The position numbers were made by a program, and so were the translations under genes. A stretch of DNA of 60,000 nt. Source: Liolophura sinensis (lineage: Eukaryota > Mollusca > Polyplacophora > Chitonida > Chitonidae). Positions 52,851 through 60,000 of this stretch are shown here, piece after piece. Position 1 is the stretch's first letter. The number at the start of each line of letters is the position of its first letter. Below the pieces are notes generated by a model that was not told the DNA's origin, made no database searches, and saw only the letters and a program-made list of their open reading frames with translations. The DNA lies in assembly GCF_032854445.1 (NCBI RefSeq), contig NC_088307.1, positions 6,090,017-6,150,016 of the forward strand, given 5' to 3'.

Positions 52851-54671
52851 ATCCAGTCTTGCCTCAATCCCAGCTACCTCTGGTTTATAGATATCTCTAC
52901 CTTCTCACTGTACACAGACACAACAGAAGCTGTCTTTCTTTCAGAGTTATCTTCTCGATCAATACTCATGCCTAGGTTCTTATTATCAAGATAAATGTGC
53001 ATGTAACAATGACTCATGATTGATATTAATATAAATGTAACCTTTTTCTTGGCTCGAACTGAGAACGGGCCTAAGGCCATGAAATGTAGACCAACCATGC
53101 AAGTCTGGCAAATCTTACATTAAAACTGCATTATCGACTGTGTTTATACGGTTCACCTACACTGTGTGCTTAATTTCTCAAACTTGTGCAAAAAAAATAA
53201 AAGATTATGTTTAGGGGGTCCAATTTATACATTTTGCACATGAAATGTCATTACAGCAGGGTTGAAACGCTATAGAGGCTTTAGTCTCGCTATCCTAGAC
53301 AGGAAAATATTTTTTCTCAAAATACAGCTTACGCCAAAAAATCGCGAGTAAATTGTATATATTATATATATATATAAAATACAAGGACACATCACAAAGC
53401 AAGTTGAAAAATTACATTAAATCTGCTAAAACCTCAAACCTGTTTGTCCACACTGGACAGAACTTATCATTCAAGGCGGATAATTCCATTTAGGTAATAT
53501 CTGATTGGGCTTCCCTTTCTCTTCCATATCCAACCCTAGTGCTCATGAATATTTGACTAAATCTGTTATCAACTCAAGATGGATGAGTGGAGGAAACCAA
53601 AAGCTAATATGGTGAAAATCACAACATTGCCCAATCAGGGACAAAATCTATTTGACGACCTACATGTAAAGAAGCTACGCCTGAGCCATTAGGTGCAGGA
53701 CTTGAAGGATACATAAAAGCTTGGTTTTCACTTCTTAATACATAGCATATTTTGTGGCTTTACATATTAAACTACAAAACTACAAACTTTCTTCTTGGAG
53801 AGTAAAAATGGATTTAAACTACAGTTTTTGTAAGGCCCCCAACAGTCAGATGGAAATGAAGTAGGCTGCTGTGGTGACATCAACGGTGATAGTTGTCAAA
53901 GCAACTTTTTGGGGGGGTGAAGCCTGAACTAGGGGTGCAAAGATGGTTCTTCTTTCCCAGTTTGTTCATCGATGACATCATTTCCAAACACTGACAGAAA
54001 ATATGCATAAAATAGAGGATTATTAAGAAGCATAAAATATCCCTTTAAAAATTAAAAAAATGTCTCATTTTTTTGGTATATCTTTCTCCATATTTCCTAA
54101 AACCATACACTTTGTTTTATAATAGCTTTTCATGTACCTATCTTTTAAATTTCACCATCAGTGGACATGGGGTATTTGTTTTTTTTCAGCGAGAACACCT
54201 TAGATCACTGAGCCAGCCCTTTGAAAGAAGACTGTAATCTGTATCTACAAATCTCCATCTTCTTTCACTTCTCTGTAGATACATATACACGAAGTACATT
54301 TCCTACATTTCACTAAGTTATCAAAAAATCAGTCCCTAGAGGACTTGCATAATTGATTGCGGTGGTATTTCATGTGACACTGAGCAATACTTAACTTTGC
54401 TGGCAAATAGCGGAATACAGGACAGGTTTTTACGACTGGAGAAAATGTAATAAATACATGTATATAAAAATGACAAATACTCTGCCATAAAGCTGCAGCC
54501 ATTTTCACCTTTTGGACTGATGTTTGGATTATTCTGTAAACATGCAAAATTGGATGTCCTGTTTAGGAACTCCTATACACACATTTTGACTTGAATGTTA
54601 CATGCATCTATGGATCCAGCATTTGTCAATTTCCTTTGACAATTTTCCTTTTCACCAAACTCCACAAACAT

Positions 54672-54893
54672 ATCCTAAATGACCATAAATTTTGTCCATG
54701 ACTAACTTGCCCATTTTTCCTGATTCTGAGAGTTCTATTGATTTTAAAAAGGTGTTTTGTGGTTTGCTTGGAACATGAGATGATATTCTGCTGGAAAATT
54801 GTAAGTTTCAGCACCAACTGCAGTACTTGGTGACATTTATTTGCCTCTAAAGATGCCCTTTTGAGGGCGAAATTTTAGGTCATTTAAGGTAGA
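54672..54893. mobile_element. MITE-B copy
   Basis: Ends tatcctaaatgacc and ggtcatttaaggta are inverted repeats. The interior gcccatttttcctgattctg and gacatttatttgcctctaaa matches the family. Confidence 0.8.
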
Positions 54894-54969
54894 TGGTATG
54901 GGAAATCGTACTGAGTAAGCCAGGCATATAAAGCCTGTATATGATGCATACATGTCATAAACTGAAACA

Positions 54970-55190
54970 TACCCTATTTCTTCTAAATTTTGGGACACCT
55001 GGTCTACTCAGTTTGGCCAATATATATGTAATTCTAACAGGAATATTGAGTTTCTTTTTTCTCACATGGTTAGACCATCTAATGAACAACATACTCGTAT
55101 CTTTACTTTTCCAAATGGCTGGTAAAGAAATGTAATATTCCACTTTCAACACTGCTAATATCTGTCCCACATTTTAGAAGGATTAGGGTA
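54970..55190. mobile_element. MITE-C copy with 28-bp inverted ends
   Basis: Left end taccctatttcttctaaatt (then ttgggaca) and right end (tgtcccac) attttagaaggattagggta are near-perfect inverted repeats bounded by TA, spanning 221 bp with no coding capacity. Confidence 0.85.
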
Positions 55191-55212
55191 TACACATGTA
55201 CTGAACGCTATA

Positions 55213-55295
55213 CATGAACATCAAGGCCTGTATCACAGTTGCTGGACATTACACATAAACACCTTGGCCTGTACCACAGCTGCTGGACATTACAA
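55213..55295 (+). repeat. Roughly 48-bp duplication
   Basis: ggcctgtatcacagttgctg gacattaca is repeated as ggcctgtaccacagctgctg gacattaca. Confidence 0.85.
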
Positions 55296-55587
55296 GCCTG
55301 CACTAACATGTAATTATCAAACATGGAACATTCAATTCTTACATACATGTACATGTATACATATATGCACTCTGAAGAAATACAATGTATCATAGCCCTA
55401 ATGATACTGACCTCCCAAAGACATTTCAGTTGCTGTTCATAGCATCCCATAATACAGACACCTGGGTTCTTGTTACCATGGTTACAGGGGACAGCTACAT
55501 ACATACATACATGTACATGTACAAATTCTATTATTCAACCATTAGACTGGAGCATATTAAAACATACAAAGGTAAATGAGCTGGGAT

Positions 55588-55797
55588 TACCCCAAATCCT
55601 CAATTAATTTGACCAGTAAAGTATAACTATAAATCCAGTTTCAAAACATAAAATTTTGAAGAATAAAATGTATTGTTCAGCATGAGCTTCACAAAAGTTC
55701 TAAAATAACCTGTCCAGTTCAGAGAACACTTACATGTAACTAATATACCAAAACATGCATTACTTCTGGGGTTGAATTTGTGGAGGATTCAGGGTAA
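55588..55797. mobile_element. MITE-B2 copy, uninterrupted
   Basis: Ends accccaaatcctca and tggaggattcagggt are inverted; interior ttttgaagaataaaatgtat resembles 35200-35250. Confidence 0.6.
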
Positions 55798-55947
55798 ACC
55801 TGATAGCCGGAGGAATTGAGAAAACTGAAGGTTTAAATGTTAACTTAGACAGGGAATTCTTCCTGCTTATTTCACTTGTCGTCGGATGAATTCAAATACC
55901 TTACACACTGTTAGATGCATGCAATTGTGTATTTTAGGGGGCATCCA

Positions 55948-56213
55948 GGGTGCCAAGGTGGTTAGCCGGCCAGCTCGACACACTGACCTAGGAGCCCCTC
56001 ACCAATGCGGTCGATGTGAGTTCAAGTCCAGCTTATGTTGGCTTCCTCTACGGCCATACATGGGAAGGTCTGTCAGCAACCTGCTGATGTTCGCGGGTTT
56101 CCTCCTGGCTTTGCCAGGTTTCCGCCCTCCATAATGTTAGCCATAGTCTTACAAGTGAAATATTCTTGAATACAGCACTGTAAAGTGTAAAGCACTAATC
56201 AAAGAAATAAATC
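55948..56213 (+). mobile_element. Near full-length SINE, older
   Basis: Head (gtgccaaggtggttagccgg, accaatgcggtcgatgtgag, ttcaagtccagct) through body to aaataaatc. A short insertion (gtaaagtgtaaag) lies near the tail. Confidence 0.88.
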
Positions 56214-57249
56214 AAAATCATTTATTTTGGGCAGTGTTTCATCTAATGCTTTATCTTTAAAAGAGAGGGCTATTTATCTGACAAATTTCATAACTCCTTA
56301 TCAATGCCCCAAACTCCATGACATGGTTTGTAGGGTTTATTCTTATCTAACAATGATTTACAATTTACCAAAAAGAAATAAACCTAGCATTTCAATGTTC
56401 TGCAGCCCAAGGTAAGCAATGAATATTCAGTGAGGTAATGAAGTTGACTATCTACAGATCAGAAAAGTGCTGCTAACACTGCCACTTTGGTCTGAATTAA
56501 TGATGTCGTGTCAACCTGCACAGCTACAGGAGTCTATAAACTGCGCACCTTCTTTCATATTTGATGCTTTTCCAGTAATTACATAAGCAGACACATGAGA
56601 AGTGTGTGCACACAGAGGATCGACACGGAAAACTATACCTTTCCATTAACATAACATAAAAAAGAGAAATTGAACAGGCTTTTAATGAACCTAATATTTA
56701 TGAGCTAACTGTGCCTTGATTCCCTTTATAATACCTCATCGCTTGCCTTTTTTCACACCCCACAAGTTTTAAAAGACACAGGTACATTTGACCATAATTT
56801 GTACTATTAATTAATTTCTTTCAAATGAACACTAAATTCAGTTTCCACATTTGCCCCCTGAGACCGTGAATGGCTAACAATCAAAATCCTGCTGCATACA
56901 GGAATACTAAGCTATCACCATTGTAAAAATAAAATAAAAAAATTAGAATCACTTGCAATCTGTTGTAAATATTTACAACTGAAGAAAAATACCATGTAAT
57001 ATAGATATTTACCCTCTAGGTGGTCTGCTGATTTGTATGGTGTCATTTTTACTTTTACACATACATGTAATTGTTTTGAACAAATATTACAATACTCTTT
57101 CTCCAAATGTTGTTGTTGCTAGCTTCTAATGATAATGCAGAACTTCTTCGAATATTTAAAGGAGAAGAAAACTTAAAAACATGAAAATATAGGCTGAAAA
57201 GAGCCGTTTTTTCTATCTGGTGGTGTCTGCTGCAAAATTTACGATTTTT

Positions 57250-57553
57250 CCTCGGCATACACGTACAGCTTGAAAACGGCAAAGCTGGCATAAATCGCCG
57301 AGCCCATCGCGTCCTCCATCTTTAACACCCTGTAATTAGCGCAGGGTGTGCGTTGCCTCTCAGCCAATGAGAGTTGTTAAAACTGCCGGCTTGTTCGTGT
57401 AAACTTGGAACCTATGTCCAACATTCCGGTTTCCGGATCGTAAAGCGGAAAACGAACTGTCCTCAACCCGAAATCTACGAACTGCACTTTGGCGGTTTCC
57501 GATGGCAATTCTCCTCCTAACACAAAAGACTTCAAGACTAGTTCTTAGGCAAA
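57250..57553 (+). promoter_or_regulatory. Promoter-like segment, possibly bidirectional
   Basis: Locally CpG-bearing in an otherwise CpG-poor region. It contains a CCAAT box (agccaatgagag, about 57362), two ETS-like CCGGAAA/TTCCGG cores (57424-57440), a YY1-like AAGATGG on the minus strand (about 57317-57323) and a dyad acaccctg..cagggtgt. No TATA box. This composition is typical of TATA-less housekeeping promoters. It sits just 5' of the ATG at 57554. Confidence 0.45.
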
Positions 57554-57604
57554 ATGGCACAGCAGATTTTGGCGCTGGCTTTATTTATAATTTATCAACT
57601 TGAG
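57554..57604 (+). CDS. Candidate first exon with signal peptide, gene leaving the window
   Basis: ATG in a good context (caaaATGGC) opens MAQQILALALFIIYQLE, a short hydrophobic signal-peptide-like N-terminus, followed by GAG|gtacat, an acceptable splice donor. Without splicing, the frame stops after six more codons. It lies directly downstream of the promoter-like segment. No further exon is recognised up to 60000, so product and family are unknown. It could also be a chance start. Confidence 0.35.
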
Positions 57605-60000
57605 GTACATATTAGAATTTTTTGATGGCATGCACCTGCGAGGAAATGCATACTCTTTCCAATGGTATTTGATTGATATTTAAATTTTCTTCTCCTATAA
57701 GGTAAGTTAGGATTAATTCTGACAGGTACATTGTCAACACATATATATATGTCATCTTTACGAATAATTTATTCATAACTGGCTGACGATCACAATTACA
57801 ATCACCTTACAATGCCTTTGTGCAAACAGTTTAAACCTATTTTTATAGTCATTGGCAAAGTCAGTTGTTGGCTGTGCAATAGCTTACAGCCAAGATTGCT
57901 TTACCACAAGATACGTGTCTGGGCTATCATTATCTTTTAGACCAGACAGCTATCCTGGAAAAGTAGCCAGCTACATGACATAACGAAGAAGAATTAAATG
58001 AAGTCAAACACGAGCATCAGTTAAAGAAAGCGGCTACCTGGTCCATTTTCTACAGACGTAGCAGGCTGTGCATAGCTGGCAACTGCCTTCTAATCCAATG
58101 AACCCACTGCACGTACGGGTACATGTATGTGGCCTGCACATCACATTTACACAATGTACCTTTTTATAATTGTTAAAGCAACATAAATTAAGCTCTTCAC
58201 CATATTCAATGCCCATCTTCATCAGTAATAAAATTGACCTAGATGTATTTACATGTACAAAACACTCTGGACTGAATGTAATCTCAAACAGGTGCAAGGA
58301 ACAAATTTATAAAACTGTTTTGTCACCTGTGAGTCAGATGATATACATATACAACAATGAGCATACATGTTACAACTTATGTACTCGTCTGAATGTACAT
58401 GTAGATATGTCTATGACTCATTCTACTCTACATGTATCTATTCTCCTGCACTCTGACATTATCACAATTAATAAGCAAGCCACAAAACCATACTAATAGA
58501 TATTGACAATAAGTCAGATCATATAACGCACAGCTACATGTACATAAATACGAACGTGACTGTCCTTCGGCGTTATTGGGAATGGATATGGCATTACCTG
58601 TCTGTGATGGGCATGTGCATGTACTAATAATCTGGTTAATGTTAATCTCCAGACAAATGATTTATGGTCTTCTTTAATAACTAAATGACTAGTCAATCAC
58701 ACTCCAGGGTATATGTAATGCATCTGATAAGTGGTTTTGGGCCTCATAAACCTGTATAATATATATTAATAATGAAGTTTTTCTATAAATTGTTTTAGTA
58801 ATACAAAGCCCCTGGGTAGTACTAATACAGGCCTTTTAATGTCCAACAAAAATACCCAGCCCACACAATGCATTAAGTTATTTTTCAGTAAAGTAGTCCG
58901 AACTTCTGAATGATTACTGATCTGTACGTGTACCAGAACTGAGTTATCTGCTCCTTTTAAAACTAAGACAAAACAAAAAAAGATATATAGAGTTGTATTA
59001 TAGCAGAAACTACTACTGAAACAACCAGAAAAAGCACACAAAACTTGACATTTGTTATGGTCAGTTCTCCTTATCCCCATTCTAGTTTTGACTCCCAGTC
59101 GTTTTCAAAATTTGGTAGGTTCCAGGTAACATTATATTTTTTTAGGCTTATCAATTTTAAATAAATGAAATCCATTCTCACAAAGCCGAATATTTTGTTT
59201 AATTTTAAAGTGATATAGTCAACACCTCAACTGACTAACACATATGTTTAACAAACGTATTATAGTACATATGATAGTTTATTCATTGCCTAAGATCTTA
59301 GATGGTTAAGGGCTGGCTTGCTGTGACCATCAGGCCTATGACAAAAAAAGTTGGGTGTTCCGCTCTGGCTCTTGCTTTTCAAATGGGAATTTGTTAGAAG
59401 GTTTGTCAGGTACATGTATTAGGCAAAGGCTGGTGGTTTGATCTGGGCACTTTATTATTGATTAACACTGTACTTTTTCACTTTCATTTATTTATTTATT
59501 TGATTGGTGTTTTAAGTCATGCTCAAGAATACCTCAGGTATACAACTGAGCCGAGGGGAAATCTTTTTCACTTCATACATGTATTTTGGTTGTGGTCAGT
59601 TTAAATTATGATTACAGGAAACCAGGGTTACTTTGTAAACCGCCAACCCTTGACAACTTACATGTACTAGCAAACATTCCCATGTGAGACATACCAGCCA
59701 CACCGACCTACATGTAACTGTTATTGTCACTCTTAATTGATGAAAACGGTGGAATCTGTCTTTCATTACATGCGACTTTCAAACATTTTTTGGGTCATAA
59801 AAAAAAAATATCTCATTGTGCAGCCCAATGGTGGTACAGTATATTCATAGCAATGACACCAAGTGCTGCCTCAATGTTATGCAATGCCATGTCAAAAATC
59901 CCAGACATTATAACCCACCTTGCCACAATGTTGTAACCTGGTCACTTTCACTGGTCACCATCTGATAGGTTACTTACACATTATTATACATGTATTTGTT
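57605..60000 (+). other. Right edge: AT-rich sequence with a SINE remnant
   Basis: Would be intron of the candidate gene starting at 57554. Contains a minus-oriented SINE 3' end (59489-59560) and many acatgta motifs. Open frames here are short, and none is recognisable. Confidence 0.4.
59489..59560 (-). mobile_element. SINE 3' end fragment
   Basis: (TTTA)n, tgattggtgttttaagtc and ctcaagaatacctcagg match the tail end; similarity fades after ccgaggggaa. Confidence 0.7.

Larger units (their letters stand above)
48697..57249. other. Region upstream of the GPSM2 candidate start
   Basis: Repeats seen: MITE-A (49947-50162, 52013-52234), MITE-B (49105-49330, 54672-54893), MITE-C (54970-55190), MITE-B2 (55588-55797), a SINE (55948-56213), a diverged SINE (52738-52850) and a 48-bp duplicate (55213-55295). 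A 106-codon minus frame at 51245-51565 is ambiguous. Otherwise AT-rich, with no supported gene. Confidence 0.6.

Overview
The window looks like one large, repeat-laden stretch of an invertebrate genome, most likely a mollusc and probably a bivalve. The reasons are small exons spread over tens of kilobases, many copies of a tRNA-derived SINE of a type I associate with bivalve genomes, abundant short TIR elements, and many copies of the palindrome TACATGTA. No species can be fixed from the sequence alone.

One gene is clearly identifiable. The minus strand encodes the spindle-orientation adaptor GPSM2/LGN (Pins in flies). Twelve exons from 39361 down to a stop codon at 8421 join in frame with AG/GT boundaries. 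They give the N-terminal TPR array (exons 2-7), a linker with a conserved RRLSMENMEL site (exon 9), and four GoLoco motifs (exons 11-13). A candidate first coding exon at 48585-48696 has a good start context, a strong donor and a matching phase. With it the product is 694 residues, close to the roughly 680 of vertebrate LGN. Intron 2 (about 19 kb) and intron 1 (about 9 kb) make up most of the gene.

The most striking feature lies directly on exon 4. A 36-bp minisatellite of about 60 copies (about 16785-19007) has as its monomer the last 26 nt of exon 4 plus the first 10 nt of intron 4, including the 5' splice site. The pre-mRNA therefore carries dozens of tandem copies of a consensus splice donor. 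The very long open frames over this block on both strands are by-products of a period divisible by three.

Other intronic content: at least eight further tandem arrays (26, 33, 36, 41, 52-54, 87, about 165 and about 310 bp periods), some 18 SINE copies (several with perfect target-site duplications), and three to four families of short TIR elements with TA-flanked ends resembling Tc1/mariner-type MITEs.

Outside the gene, 1-8420 holds the 3' flank, repeats and one unassigned 118-codon plus-strand frame (3018-3374). The right end (57250-57610) has a promoter-like, CpG-bearing segment with a CCAAT box, ETS-like and YY1-like motifs, followed by a plus-strand ATG opening a signal-peptide-like exon that would lead out of the window.
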